Positions 52,627-61,945 of a stretch of DNA of 64,000 nt are shown here, in pieces. Every line of letters starts with the position of its first letter. Within the stretch, counting starts at the first letter, position 1. Origin of the DNA: Microbispora corallina (lineage in GTDB: Bacteria; Actinomycetota; Actinomycetes; Streptosporangiales; Streptosporangiaceae); the NCBI RefSeq assembly GCF_016863035.1, contig NZ_BOOC01000002.1, forward strand, positions 248,001-312,000, read 5' to 3'. The notes under the pieces were generated by a model. The model ran no database searches, had not been told where the DNA came from, and saw nothing but the letters and a program-made list of their open reading frames with translations. The position numbers and the translations under genes were made by a program.

Positions 52627-53427
52627 TCAGCGCTCCCGGGTGAGGTTGTCGACGTCGAGCTCGGGACCGCAGAACGAGCCGCCGACCAGCGTGTGGGGCG
52701 GCGCGGACAGGTCGGGCTCGCCGTGCCGGGCGATCAGGTCCCGCGCGAAGACCTCGGCGTCGTCCCGGGGCTCGTAGCCGATGGCCCGGCCCTCCTCCAG
52801 CGACCACCACCGCCGGGTGTTGGCCGACACGCCCCAGACCACGTGGTAGCCGTCCGCCGCCACGGCGGCCTCGACGAGCCGGGCGCAGTCGTCGGGGGAC
52901 AGCCAGGTGGCCAGCATCCGGGGGTCCCTCGGGCGCTCGAAGCACGAGCCGATCCGCAGGCACGTCACGGCCATGCCGTACCGGTCGTGGTACAGCGAGC
53001 CGAGGGCCTCCTTGGTGACCTTGCTGACGCCGTAGAAGGTGTCCGGGCGGGGGAACAGGTAGTCGCCCGCCTCGTCCGTCCGGGGGTGGAAGCCCACCGC
53101 GTGGTTGCTGCTCGCCAGCACCACATGCGGCACCCCGGCCCTGCGGGCCGACTCCAGGACGACGTACGTGCCGTTGATGTTGACGTCGAGGATCTCGGCC
53201 CAGGGGCGCTCGACGCTGTGCCCGCCGAGGTGCACCACCGCGTCGACGCCGTCCATGGCCTTGGCCATCGCGTCCTGGTCGGTGATGTCGGCGGTGACCG
53301 CCTCCTCGCCGGGGCCCGGCTCGACGGGCGCGACGTCGAGCAGGCGCAGGACCCGCCCTTCGCGGGCGAGCCGCGGCCGCAGCAGGGTGCCCACGCCGCC
53401 CGCGGCGCCGGTCATGAGAATTCGCAT
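52627..53427 (-). CDS. udh: Uronate dehydrogenase
   Basis: The 266-residue extended short-chain dehydrogenase has the NAD motif TGAAGGVG at the N terminus, HLGGHSVERPW, LASSNHAVGFHPRTDE, the catalytic YGVSK (Tyr132, Lys136), LRIGSC and VVWGVSANTRRWW. Length and motifs match bacterial uronate dehydrogenases of the Agrobacterium Udh type. It oxidises glucuronate or galacturonate to the aldarolactone, which opens to glucarate/galactarate. The ATG at 53427 has a GGGAG site; a longer frame from 53445 is possible. Confidence 0.88.
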   Translation of the reverse strand: MRILMTGAAGGVGTLLRPRLAREGRVLRLLDVAPVEPGPGEEAVTADITDQDAMAKAMDGVDAVVHLGGHSVERPWAEILDVNINGTYVVLESARRAGVPHVVLASSNHAVGFHPRTDEAGDYLFPRPDTFYGVSKVTKEALGSLYHDRYGMAVTCLRIGSCFERPRDPRMLATWLSPDDCARLVEAAVAADGYHVVWGVSANTRRWWSLEEGRAIGYEPRDDAEVFARDLIARHGEPDLSAPPHTLVGGSFCGPELDVDNLTRER

Positions 53428-53734
53428 GTGTCTCCCGTCAGACATCGGCCCGGGGGCCGTGTTCCGTCCGTCTTCCCGCTACCCGTCCGTGGTCACGTCC
53501 GCGTTCCCGCCGGCGCCCCAGTCACCCGCCGCCTCCGCCCGTCGCGCAGACCTTGACACCGTTCGGACCGATTCTTACAGTTGCGGCAGGCTGTTCACAA
53601 TGCTGACTCTTGTTCACATACTTGAATCCTGACAGGACGCCGCCCACCGCCCCCGACTCCGTGTTCTCCCTGCGCCCTCGTGACCGGCCCGGGCCGCCGG
53701 TGCGGCGACGGGCTAAACAAGATTGAGTGGATAC
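53428..53734. promoter_or_regulatory. Divergent control region of the uronate genes (gene-free stretch)
   Basis: On the plus strand TTGACA (53553-53558) and TACAGT (53576-53581) are separated by exactly 17 bases, a strong promoter for the dehydratase operon with a leader of about 145 nt. Two identical TGTTCACA boxes at 53592-53599 and 53611-53618, 19 bases apart, lie at or just after the predicted start of transcription and look like repressor sites. On the minus strand TTGTGA-17-TAAGAA is a weaker candidate for udh. Confidence 0.6.
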
Positions 53735-54640
53735 ATGCGTCTCGAAGGTGTTCTGTTCTTTCCGGTGACCCCGTTCAGGGCGGACGGCACGCTCGACGAG
53801 GACGCCCTGCGCGTCCACGTCGAGCGCGGCGTGAGCGCGGGGGCCGGCGGGGTGTTCGCGGCCTGCGGCACGGGTGAGTTCAACGCGCTCGGGCTCGACG
53901 AGTACGAGCGGGTGGTGCGGATCTCGGTCGAGGCGACCGCCGGCCGGGTTCCCGTCTTCTCGGGGGCGGGCGGCGCGCTGCCGTTCGCCCGCGCGTGCGC
54001 CGAGACCGCCGAGCGGGCGGGCGCGGACGGCCTGCTGCTGCTCCCGCCGTACCTGGTGACCGCCCCGCCGACCGGCCTGGTGCGCTACTTCACCGAGGTG
54101 GCCGGCGCGACCGGGCTCTCCTCGATCGTCTACCAGCGCGGCAACGCCCGGTTCACCCCCGAGGCCGCCGCCGCCCTGGCCGCGCTGCCGAACGTCATGG
54201 GGTTCAAGGACGGTCTCGGCGACCTCGACCTCCTCCAGCGGATCATCCTCGCCGTACGGGAGTCGACCGACCGGGAGTTCACGTTCTTCAACGGGCTGCC
54301 CACGGCCGAGATGACCGTGCAGGCCTACCGGGGGATCGGCGTCCAGCTGTACTCCTCGGCCGTCTTCTGCTTCGTGCCCGAGGTGGCCCTCGCCTTCCAC
54401 AAGGCCGTCACGGCGGGCGACGACGACCTGGCCCGGCGGCTGCTCGCCGGGTTCTACCGGCCGCTCGTCGAACTGCGCGACCTCGTGCCCGGGTACGCCG
54501 TGGCCCTCATCAAGGCCGGCGTGACCCTGCGCGGCCTCGACGCCGGAGTGGTGCGGCCGCCCCTGCTGGACGCCGCGCCCGAGCACGTCGAGCGGCTGCG
54601 GCAGATCATGGACCGGGGGCTGGAGATCGTCGGATGCTGA
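53735..54640 (+). CDS. 5-dehydro-4-deoxyglucarate dehydratase (DHDPS family)
   Basis: The 301-residue aldolase-fold enzyme has the Schiff-base Lys158 in NVMGFKDGLGD and the Tyr133 of the YxR motif (IVYQRGNARF). The start GVLFFPVTPF and the CGTGEFNAL motif are typical of ketodeoxyglucarate dehydratases within the dihydrodipicolinate synthase family. It decarboxylates and dehydrates 5-keto-4-deoxyglucarate to 2-oxoglutarate semialdehyde. The ATG at 53735 is favoured over a TTG at 53723. It overlaps the next gene by seven bases. Confidence 0.9.
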   Translation: MRLEGVLFFPVTPFRADGTLDEDALRVHVERGVSAGAGGVFAACGTGEFNALGLDEYERVVRISVEATAGRVPVFSGAGGALPFARACAETAERAGADGLLLLPPYLVTAPPTGLVRYFTEVAGATGLSSIVYQRGNARFTPEAAAALAALPNVMGFKDGLGDLDLLQRIILAVRESTDREFTFFNGLPTAEMTVQAYRGIGVQLYSSAVFCFVPEVALAFHKAVTAGDDDLARRLLAGFYRPLVELRDLVPGYAVALIKAGVTLRGLDAGVVRPPLLDAAPEHVERLRQIMDRGLEIVGC

Positions 54641-55893
54641 TTCGCGAGATCACCGTCACCCCGGTCGCGTTCCGGGACCCGCCGCTGCTCAACGCCGCCG
54701 GCGTCCACCAGCCCTGGGCTCTGCGCACCGTCGTCGAGGTCGTCACCGACGAGGGCCTGACCGGCCTCGGCGAGACCTACGGCGACCTCGACCACCTGGA
54801 CGAGGTGAGAAGGGCCGCCACCGCCCTCGTGGGCCTCGACGTCTACCGCCACAACGACCTGTACGCCGCGGTGGCGAGGTCGGTCGGGGACGCGGTCGTG
54901 ACCGACCGGCACGGGCTCATCGGCGCCGCCACGCGGGAGAAGACGGTCGACCGGGTGTTCTCGCCGTTCGAGGTGGCCTGCCTCGACATCAAGGGCAAGG
55001 CCGCCGGCCGTCCCGTCGTCGACCTCCTCGGCGGCAGGGTCAGGGACGCCGTCCCCTACAGCGCGTACCTCTTCTACAAGTGGGCCGGCCACCCCGGCGA
55101 GGCCGAGGACGCGTTCGGCGCTGCGCTCGACCCCGAGGGGCTGGTCGAGCAGGCCCGCCTGTTCGTCGACCGGTACGGCTTCCGCTCCATCAAGCTGAAG
55201 GGCGGGGTCCTGCCGCCGATGGAGGAGGCCGACGGCATCCGGGCGCTGCGGGACGCGTTCCCCGGCCACCCGCTGCGCCTCGACCCCAACGCGGTCTGGA
55301 GCGTGGAGACCTCGATCGAGGTGGGCCGGGCCCTCGACGGCGTCCTCGAGTACCTGGAGGACCCCACCGAGGGCATCGACGGCATGGCCCGGGTCGCGGC
55401 CGAGGCGCCGATGCCGCTGGCCACCAACATGTGCGTGGTCACCCCCGGGCACCTGGCCCCGGCGATCGAGCGCCGCGCCATCGGCGTGCTGCTGATCGAC
55501 CACCACTACTGGGGCGGGCTGCTGCGCTCCTCGCACATCGCGACGCTCTGCGCCACGTTCGGCATCGAGCTGTCGATGCACTCGAACTCGCATCTCGGGA
55601 TCAGCCTGGCGGCGATGACCCACCTCGCCGCCGCCACGCCCGCCATCACGCACGCCTGCGACACCCACACGCCGTGGCAGGCCGGGCAGGACGTGGTCGC
55701 GCCCGGCGCGCTGCGGTTCGTCGACGGCGCGGTCCCCGTGCCGGACGGCCCTGGCCTCGGCGTGGAGCTCGACCGGGACGCCCTGGCCGTCATGAACGAG
55801 CAGTACGAGAAGTGCGGCATCCGGGCGCGCGACGACGCGACGTACATGCGGGCCTTCGAGCCGTCGTTCTCCACCCGGAGGCCACGCTGGTGA
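54634..55893 (+). CDS. gudD: Glucarate dehydratase (enolase superfamily)
   Basis: The 419-residue enzyme has the mandelate racemase/GlucD active site: Lys187 and Lys189 in SIKLKGG, metal ligands Asp217 (RLDPNAVW), Glu242 (YLEDPTEG) and Asn265 (ATNMCVV), and the catalytic pair Asp289 (LLIDHHYWGG) and His316 (SMHSNSHLG). The TNMCVV sequence is characteristic of glucarate dehydratases. It converts glucarate, and possibly idarate, to 5-keto-4-deoxyglucarate for the preceding enzyme. It is slightly shorter than Escherichia coli GudD. Both ends overlap neighbours. Confidence 0.9.
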   Translation: MLIREITVTPVAFRDPPLLNAAGVHQPWALRTVVEVVTDEGLTGLGETYGDLDHLDEVRRAATALVGLDVYRHNDLYAAVARSVGDAVVTDRHGLIGAATREKTVDRVFSPFEVACLDIKGKAAGRPVVDLLGGRVRDAVPYSAYLFYKWAGHPGEAEDAFGAALDPEGLVEQARLFVDRYGFRSIKLKGGVLPPMEEADGIRALRDAFPGHPLRLDPNAVWSVETSIEVGRALDGVLEYLEDPTEGIDGMARVAAEAPMPLATNMCVVTPGHLAPAIERRAIGVLLIDHHYWGGLLRSSHIATLCATFGIELSMHSNSHLGISLAAMTHLAAATPAITHACDTHTPWQAGQDVVAPGALRFVDGAVPVPDGPGLGVELDRDALAVMNEQYEKCGIRARDDATYMRAFEPSFSTRRPRW

Positions 55894-57011
55894 ACGTCGT
55901 CTACGCCTACCCCTGGGACCTCGTCGGGGACCCGGGGGCCACCGCCCGGCTGCGGTCGCTCGGCGTGGACGCCGTGGCGCTGGCCGCGTCGTACCACACG
56001 ACGCGGGCCGCGACCCCCGCGCATCCGGCCCACCGGCTCGTGGACGCACAGCACTCCGCGTGCTACGTCCCGGTGCGGGAGGAGGCGTGGAAGGGCGCCC
56101 GGCTCGTGCCGGCCACGCCCTCCTGGATGGCGTCCGGCGATCCGTTCGGCGAGGCCGGGGACGCCCTGCGCGCCGCCGGCCTGCCGGTTCACGCGTGGAC
56201 CGTGCTCACCCACAACACCCTGCTCGGCTCGGCCTGCCCGGACCTCGTCGTCACGAACGCCTTCGGCGAGCCCTACCCGTACGCGCTGTGCCCGGCCCAC
56301 GAGGAGGTGCGCGACTACTGCCGGACGCTGGTGCGGGAGATCGTCGAGCTGGGCGAGCCGGACGGGCTGATCCTGGAGGCCTGCGGAGCGCTCGGCTTCC
56401 GGCACGGCGGCCACCACGAGAAGACCGACGGCGCCGACTGGTCTGCCGCGCAGGTCGCGCTGCTGTCGCTGTGCTTCTGCGCGGCCTGCGCGCGCCGGTA
56501 CGAGTCAGCGGATCTCGACGCGGCGGACCTGCGGGCGCGGGTGCGGGCGGGCGTCGACGGCTCCCCCGCCTCGGTGGAGGACGCGCTCGGGGAGGTCGCG
56601 GACGCCGTGCGCGACCTGCGGACCGGCCTCGCGGGCGAGCTGCGCGACCTGCTGCTGGCCCAGGCCCGCTCGTCGCGGCCCGGCATGCCGGTCGCCCTGC
56701 ACGCGAGCGCCGACCCCTGGGCCACCGGCCCGTTCGCCACCGTCCCCGCCGGGGTGGACGCCGACCTGCTCGTCGGCAACTGCTGGAACGCCCCGGAGGT
56801 GGACGAGGCCGGCCTGCGGGCGCTCGCCGCGCTCGGCCCGCGCGTCGGGGCGTACGTCCTCGCCCTGCCGCCGCGCCCGGCGGACGGGGCGGCGCTGTCG
56901 TGGCTCGCCGACGCCTACCGGGCGGCGGGGGCGGCGGAGATCCACTGGTACCACGGCGGCCTCGCGTCGGCCGCCCGGCTGGACGCCATCCGCGCGGCCG
57001 TCCTCCGGTGA
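55890..57011 (+). CDS. Unknown protein co-transcribed with glucarate dehydratase
   Basis: The 373-residue protein is not assigned to a known enzyme. Its pattern of alternating strands and helices (VVYAYPWDLVG, VDAVALAASYH, VHAWTVLTHNT, DGLILEACGALGFRHGGHHEK, VALHASADPW, VDADLLVGNCW, VGAYVLALPPRP, EIHWYHGGLA) looks like a TIM barrel with conserved acidic and His residues at strand ends, reminiscent of uncharacterised glycosidase-like proteins. A CFCAACARR segment follows the EACGALGF strand. The GTG at 55890 overlaps the gudD stop (GTGA), so it is coupled to the uronate operon and may act on the uronide or its precursor. Confidence 0.7.
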   Translation: MNVVYAYPWDLVGDPGATARLRSLGVDAVALAASYHTTRAATPAHPAHRLVDAQHSACYVPVREEAWKGARLVPATPSWMASGDPFGEAGDALRAAGLPVHAWTVLTHNTLLGSACPDLVVTNAFGEPYPYALCPAHEEVRDYCRTLVREIVELGEPDGLILEACGALGFRHGGHHEKTDGADWSAAQVALLSLCFCAACARRYESADLDAADLRARVRAGVDGSPASVEDALGEVADAVRDLRTGLAGELRDLLLAQARSSRPGMPVALHASADPWATGPFATVPAGVDADLLVGNCWNAPEVDEAGLRALAALGPRVGAYVLALPPRPADGAALSWLADAYRAAGAAEIHWYHGGLASAARLDAIRAAVLR

Positions 57012-57026
57012 GGGACAATCGGGGGC

Positions 57027-60000
57027 ATGCGTGTCGGCATCCTCGGCCCCACTGAGGCGCGTCCCGACGGCGTCCGCCCGGTCGCGGCCGGCGGCCCGGG
57101 GCTGCGGGCGCTGCTCGCCCTGCTGGCCCTCGGAGCCGGCCGGACGGTCGCGGTCGAGCGGCTGATCGACGGCCTGTACGGCGACGAGCCGCCCACCGGG
57201 GGCGTCAACGCGCTCCAGGCCCAGGTCTCGCGGCTGCGCCGGCACCTCGGCGACCTCGTGGTGCGGGAGCCCGCGGGCTACCGGCTGGCCGTGGAGCCCG
57301 ACGACGTCGACGCGTCCAGGTTCGAGCGGCTCGCCGCCGAGGGACGGCGGGCGCTGGCGGCGGGAGACCAGGCCACCGCCGCCGCCCTCCTCCGGGACGC
57401 GCTCGGCCTGTGGCGCGGGCCCGCGCTCGCCGACGTGACGGACGCGCCGTTCGCCGCCGCGCAGGCGGCCCGGCTGGAGGATCTGCGGCTCGCGGCCGCC
57501 GAGGACCTCGCCGAGGCGGGGCTCGCGCTCGGCCGCCACGCCGACCTCCTCGCGGAGCTGCGCGAGCGGGTCGCCGCCCACCCGTTGCGCGAGCGGTCCC
57601 GGGGTCAGCTCATGCGCGCGCTGTACGCCGCGGGGCACCAGGCGGAGGCGCTGGCCGTCTTCGAGGACGGACGCCGCATGCTCGCCGACGAGCTGGGCGC
57701 CGACCCCTCACCCGAGCTGGCGGCCGTCCACCTCGCCGTGCTGCGCGGCGACCCGGCCCTGTCCCCCTCCCCCGCCCGCGTCTGCCTGCCGGCGCAGCTC
57801 ACGCCCCTCGTGGGCCGCGACGCCGACCTCGACCGGATCGCGTCCCTGCTCGCCGGGTCGCGGCTGGTGACGCTGACCGGCCCGGGCGGCACGGGGAAGA
57901 CCAGGCTGGCCGCCGAGGCCGCCGCCCGCCGCCCCGGCGACGTCTTCTTCGTGGAGCTGGCGGCGCTGGGCGACGGCGCCGACGTCCCGCACGCCGTCCT
58001 CGGCGCGCTCGGCCTGCGCGAGGGCGGCCTGCCCGCCGGGCCGGGACCGGGACGGCCGGCCGTCCCCGCCGACCCGGCCGCCAGGCTGGTCGCGGCCCTG
58101 TCCGCCCGGCCCGCCCTGCTGGTGCTCGACAACTGTGAACACGTCGTCGAGGACGTCGCGCGGCTGGCCGACCGGCTGCTCGGGGCCTGCCCGTCGCTGC
58201 GGGTGCTGGCGACCAGCCGCGAGGCGCTCGGCATCACCGGGGAGCGGCTGCACCCGGTGCCGCCCCTGGATCTCCCGCCCGCCGGCGCGCCCGTGGAGGC
58301 GGCGCTCGCCTCCCCCGCCGTACAACTGTTCGCCGACCGGGCCCGCGCCGTACGGCCGGACTTCCTGCTGGACGCCGGGGACGGAGACGACGCCGTGGTC
58401 CGCGACGTGGTGAGCGTCTGCAGGGCCCTCGACGGGCTGCCGCTCGCGATCGAGCTGGCCGCCGCCCGGATGCGCTCGCTGCCCGTCGGGGAGATCGCCT
58501 CCCGCCTCGGCTCGCTGGCCGGCCCCTTCTCGGTGCTGTCGCGGGGCAGCCGCACGGCCCAGCCGCGGCACCGCACGCTGCGCGCGGTCGTGGAGTGGAG
58601 CTGGGACCTGCTCGACGAGACCGAGCGGACGCTGGCGCGGCGGCTCACCGTCTTCGCGGGCGGGGCGACGCTGGAGGCCGCGGAGGCGGTGTGCGGGCTC
58701 CCGGACACCGACGGCGTGCTCGCCTCGCTGGTCGACAAGTCCCTCGTCGAGGCGGTGGACGGCCGCTACCGGATGCTGGAGACGATCCGGGCCTTCTGCG
58801 CCGGACGGCTGGCCGAGGCGGGCGAGGAGAAGCGGTTCCGGCACGCCCACCGGGCCTACGTCCTCGACCTCGGACGGGCCGCCGACCCCCGGCTGCGCGG
58901 GCCGGAGCAGGTCGAGTGGCTGCGGCGGCTGAACGCCGAGCACGACAACCTGCACGCGGCGGTGCGCCGCGCGGCCGAGGACGGCGACGTCGAGGGCGGG
59001 CTGCGGCTGATGGCGGCCACGCTCGGCTACTGGATGCTGCGCGGCCTGCGCTCGGAGGCCGCCGGGCTCGCCGAGGCCCTGCTCGCGGTCGCCGGGCCGC
59101 GGCCGCCCGCCGGGCTGGAAGAGGAGCACGGCCTGTGCGCCTGCGTGGCCGCCTGGGGATCCAGGGGGACGGCGGTGGGGGCGTGGCTGGCGGAGGCGGT
59201 CGAGCGGCTGGACGCCGATCCGGGGATGCCGCGCCAGCCGTTCCTGCTGGTACTGCGGGCCATGGTGGCGGGCCCACCGGAGCGGGAGGCGCTGCGGGAG
59301 CTGGAGCACAGGTACGCGCTGATGACGGCCGACCCCTGGACCCGGGCGCTCAGCGCCTTCGGCCTGAGCTACCTCAAGCTGTTCGACGGCCGCCTGGTGG
59401 AGGCCGAGGACACCGTCAACGCGGCCGTGCGGGAGGCCCGGGCGGTCGGCGACCGCTGGCTGACCGCGATGATGCTGTCCGCCCTGGCGGACATCGCCGA
59501 CTGGCGCGACGACCACGCCCTGGTCGTGGCCCTGACCGACGAGGCGCTCGACCTGGTCGAGGTGCTCGGGGCGACCAGCGACGTGGCCGAGACGCTGTGC
59601 CGCCGCGGCGCCGCCCGCACGCGGATGGGCGCGGTGGCGGAGGCTCGCGCCGACTACGAGCGCGCCGCCGCCCTCGCCCGGCGGATCGGCGCCTCCGAGA
59701 TGCTCGCCGAGGCCCTGCTCGGGCTCGGCGAGCTGGCCCGGCTGCGCGGGGAGACAGCCGAGGCGCGGCGGCTGTACGAGAGCGCGCTCGCCGAGTGCAC
59801 GGCCGAGTGGTTCGCCGCCGAGGAGACCCGGTCACGGGTCTACCTCGCGCTCGGCTGGGCCGCCCAGATGTCCGGCGACGCCGGCGAGGCGCTGGCGTGG
59901 CACCGGCGCGCGCTCACCACCGGCCTCGGCGAGCGCAACCTCGCCATGGCCGCCCGGGTGGCCGAGGGGTTCGCCGGGGTCGCGCTGCTGGAGGGCGACC

Positions 60001-60245
60001 CCGGCCGGGCGGCGGGGCTGCTCGGTGTGGGCGCCGCGCTGCGCGGCTCCCCGCGCCCGGACGACCCCGACATCCGCCGTGTCGCCTCCCAGTGCCTGGA
60101 GCGGATCGGCGAGGCCGCCTACGAGCGGGCGTACGGGCGGGCGCTGACCGCGACCGGCGCGCGCATGACGGGCGCCGCCGCCGCGGACGCCGGGCCGCCG
60201 GCGCTCGCCCTCATCGAGGGCCACCTGTCCGCCTTCGACGGCTGA
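57027..60245 (+). CDS. AfsR/SARP-type transcriptional regulator with NTPase and TPR regions
   Basis: The 1072-residue protein has an N-terminal OmpR-like DNA-binding domain (about 1-90), a BTAD domain (about 95-245), an AAA/NB-ARC-type ATPase with P-loop GPGGTGKT (285-292), LLVLDNCEHVVED and the LATSREALGITGERL region, and a C-terminal TPR-rich part. Large SARPs activate secondary-metabolite genes in actinomycetes. The ATG at 57027 lies 15 bases after the previous stop, but function suggests an independent unit. The adjacent MFS exporter is the nearest candidate target; whether it also acts on the divergent biosynthetic locus at 15-26 kb is unknown. Confidence 0.9.
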   Translation: MRVGILGPTEARPDGVRPVAAGGPGLRALLALLALGAGRTVAVERLIDGLYGDEPPTGGVNALQAQVSRLRRHLGDLVVREPAGYRLAVEPDDVDASRFERLAAEGRRALAAGDQATAAALLRDALGLWRGPALADVTDAPFAAAQAARLEDLRLAAAEDLAEAGLALGRHADLLAELRERVAAHPLRERSRGQLMRALYAAGHQAEALAVFEDGRRMLADELGADPSPELAAVHLAVLRGDPALSPSPARVCLPAQLTPLVGRDADLDRIASLLAGSRLVTLTGPGGTGKTRLAAEAAARRPGDVFFVELAALGDGADVPHAVLGALGLREGGLPAGPGPGRPAVPADPAARLVAALSARPALLVLDNCEHVVEDVARLADRLLGACPSLRVLATSREALGITGERLHPVPPLDLPPAGAPVEAALASPAVQLFADRARAVRPDFLLDAGDGDDAVVRDVVSVCRALDGLPLAIELAAARMRSLPVGEIASRLGSLAGPFSVLSRGSRTAQPRHRTLRAVVEWSWDLLDETERTLARRLTVFAGGATLEAAEAVCGLPDTDGVLASLVDKSLVEAVDGRYRMLETIRAFCAGRLAEAGEEKRFRHAHRAYVLDLGRAADPRLRGPEQVEWLRRLNAEHDNLHAAVRRAAEDGDVEGGLRLMAATLGYWMLRGLRSEAAGLAEALLAVAGPRPPAGLEEEHGLCACVAAWGSRGTAVGAWLAEAVERLDADPGMPRQPFLLVLRAMVAGPPEREALRELEHRYALMTADPWTRALSAFGLSYLKLFDGRLVEAEDTVNAAVREARAVGDRWLTAMMLSALADIADWRDDHALVVALTDEALDLVEVLGATSDVAETLCRRGAARTRMGAVAEARADYERAAALARRIGASEMLAEALLGLGELARLRGETAEARRLYESALAECTAEWFAAEETRSRVYLALGWAAQMSGDAGEALAWHRRALTTGLGERNLAMAARVAEGFAGVALLEGDPGRAAGLLGVGAALRGSPRPDDPDIRRVASQCLERIGEAAYERAYGRALTATGARMTGAAAADAGPPALALIEGHLSAFDG

Positions 60246-60313
60246 CCGGCCGGGCGGGCGTACGTCAGCGGACGGTGGGCGGGCCGTCAGCGGGGCCGCC
60301 GAGGCTGTGCCGC

Positions 60314-61855
60314 ATGAACGACACCTCCCGCAAATGGAGCACCCTGGCCATCGCCTGCGTGTCCGTGCTCCTGCTGTCCGTCGACCTCACCGTGCTGCAC
60401 CTCGCCCTCCCGAAGCTGGTCGAGGACCTCGCGCCGTCCGGCACCCAGTTCCTGTGGATCGCCGACATCTACGGCTTCGCCCTGGCCGCGCTGCTGGTCA
60501 CCATGGGCAACCTGGGCGACCGGATCGGGCGCAAGCGGCTGCTGCTGGCCGGGACCGCCGCGTTCGGCGCGGCCTCCGCGCTGACGGCCTACGCCCCCAC
60601 CCCGGAGCTCCTCATCGCGGCACGGGCGCTGCTCGGCGTCGCGGGCGCCACCATCATGCCCTCGACGCTGTCGCTGGTCCGCAACGTCTTCACCGACCCC
60701 AGGGAGCGGACCACCGCGGTCGGGATCTGGAGCAGCGTCTCGGCGGTGGGGTTCGCGCTCGGGCCGATCGTGGGTGGCGCACTGCTCGACCGCTTCTGGT
60801 GGGGCTCGGTCTTCCTCGTCAACCTGCCCGTGGTGGCGGTCGTCCTCGTCGCCGGGCTCGTCGTGCTGCCCGAGTCGCGCAACCCCCGTCCCGGCCGCCT
60901 CGACCTGGTCAGCGTGCCGTTGTCGGCCGCCGGCGTGCTCGGGCTCATCTACGCGCTGAAGGAGGGGGCCCAGGGCGGACTCGCCCAGACGCCGGTCGTC
61001 GTGTCCGGCCTCGTCGGGATCGCCGCCCTGCTGGCGTTCGTCCGGCGGCAGACGCGGCTGGCCGAGCCGCTCATCGACGTGCGGCTGTTCCGGCGGCGGG
61101 CCTTCTCCGCGTCGGTCGGCGCCGAACTGATCGCGGTGTTCGCCATGCTGGCCATGTCCGTGGTGTTCGCCCAGTACTTCCAGCTCGTGCTCGGCTGGAC
61201 GCCGCTCGTCGCGGGCCTGGCCGGGATGCCGGGCGGCCTCGCCGGCGGCGCGGGCGGGGCGCTGGCCGGGACGCTCGTGCAGCGGTGGGGGCGCGCCCGC
61301 GTGGTCTCCCTGGGCCTGGCCCTCACAGCCGTCGGGTTCGTCCTGTTCAGCCGCATCGGCCTGGACACCGCGTACCCGTACATGCTGGTCGCCATGATCG
61401 TGCAGGGCGTGGGCATGGGGTTCACGTTCGCCGTCACCAACGACACGCTCCTCGCGTCCGTGCCGAAGGAGCGGGCCGGCGCGGCGGGGGCGATCTCGGA
61501 GACGGCCCATGAGATGGGCGGCGCGCTCGGCATCGCGGTCCTCGGCACGGTCCTGAACGGCGCCTACCGCGACGGCCTGCGCCTCCCTCCGGGGACGCCG
61601 GTCCCGGTGCGGGACGCCGCCCGCGACACGCTGGCCGGCGCGCTCAAGGGCGCCTCCACGCTGACCGGCGACGCCGCGGGGGCCGTCGCCACGGCCGCTC
61701 GAGAGGCGTTCGTGCACGCCCTCCACGTCACCGTGCTCACCGGGGCGGCCGTCCTGGTCTGCCTCGCGGCGGGCACGCTGGTCGCGCTGCGCGGCGTGCC
61801 GGCGGTCATCCCCGAGCGCGAGGAGCCCGCCGACGCCCCGGCCGCCGTCCGATGA
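60314..61855 (+). CDS. DHA2-family MFS multidrug-type exporter
   Basis: The 513-residue membrane protein has about fourteen transmembrane segments. Motif A-like GNLGDRIGRKRLLLAG follows helix 2, and the VDLTVLHLALP first helix and GFALGPIVGGALLD motif C are typical of EmrB/QacA-type drug/proton antiporters. It probably exports a hydrophobic or cationic compound. The gene lies 68 bases after the SARP regulator gene. Its last 12 bases fall in the first copy of a 51-bp tandem duplication shared with the convergent DUF402 gene. Confidence 0.9.
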   Translation: MNDTSRKWSTLAIACVSVLLLSVDLTVLHLALPKLVEDLAPSGTQFLWIADIYGFALAALLVTMGNLGDRIGRKRLLLAGTAAFGAASALTAYAPTPELLIAARALLGVAGATIMPSTLSLVRNVFTDPRERTTAVGIWSSVSAVGFALGPIVGGALLDRFWWGSVFLVNLPVVAVVLVAGLVVLPESRNPRPGRLDLVSVPLSAAGVLGLIYALKEGAQGGLAQTPVVVSGLVGIAALLAFVRRQTRLAEPLIDVRLFRRRAFSASVGAELIAVFAMLAMSVVFAQYFQLVLGWTPLVAGLAGMPGGLAGGAGGALAGTLVQRWGRARVVSLGLALTAVGFVLFSRIGLDTAYPYMLVAMIVQGVGMGFTFAVTNDTLLASVPKERAGAAGAISETAHEMGGALGIAVLGTVLNGAYRDGLRLPPGTPVPVRDAARDTLAGALKGASTLTGDAAGAVATAAREAFVHALHVTVLTGAAVLVCLAAGTLVALRGVPAVIPEREEPADAPAAVR

Positions 61856-61945
61856 CCGTCACGTGACGAGCGACAGCCGGCGCGCGTGGGCGCGGCCGTC
61901 CGATGACCGTCACATGACGAGCGAGAGCCAGCGCGTGTGGGCGCC
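61844..61945. repeat. 51-bp tandem duplication across the MFS/DUF402 junction
   Basis: Copy 1 (61844-61894) and copy 2 (61895-61945) match at 46 of 51 positions. Copy 1 contains the exporter stop codon; copy 2 contains the DUF402 stop and last residues on the other strand. Each copy carries stop codons for both genes. Confidence 0.85.

Noticed and set aside
53522-54586. Long minus-strand frame across the dehydratase gene
   Set aside because: Antisense to the clearly coding DHDPS-family gene and lacking domain features.
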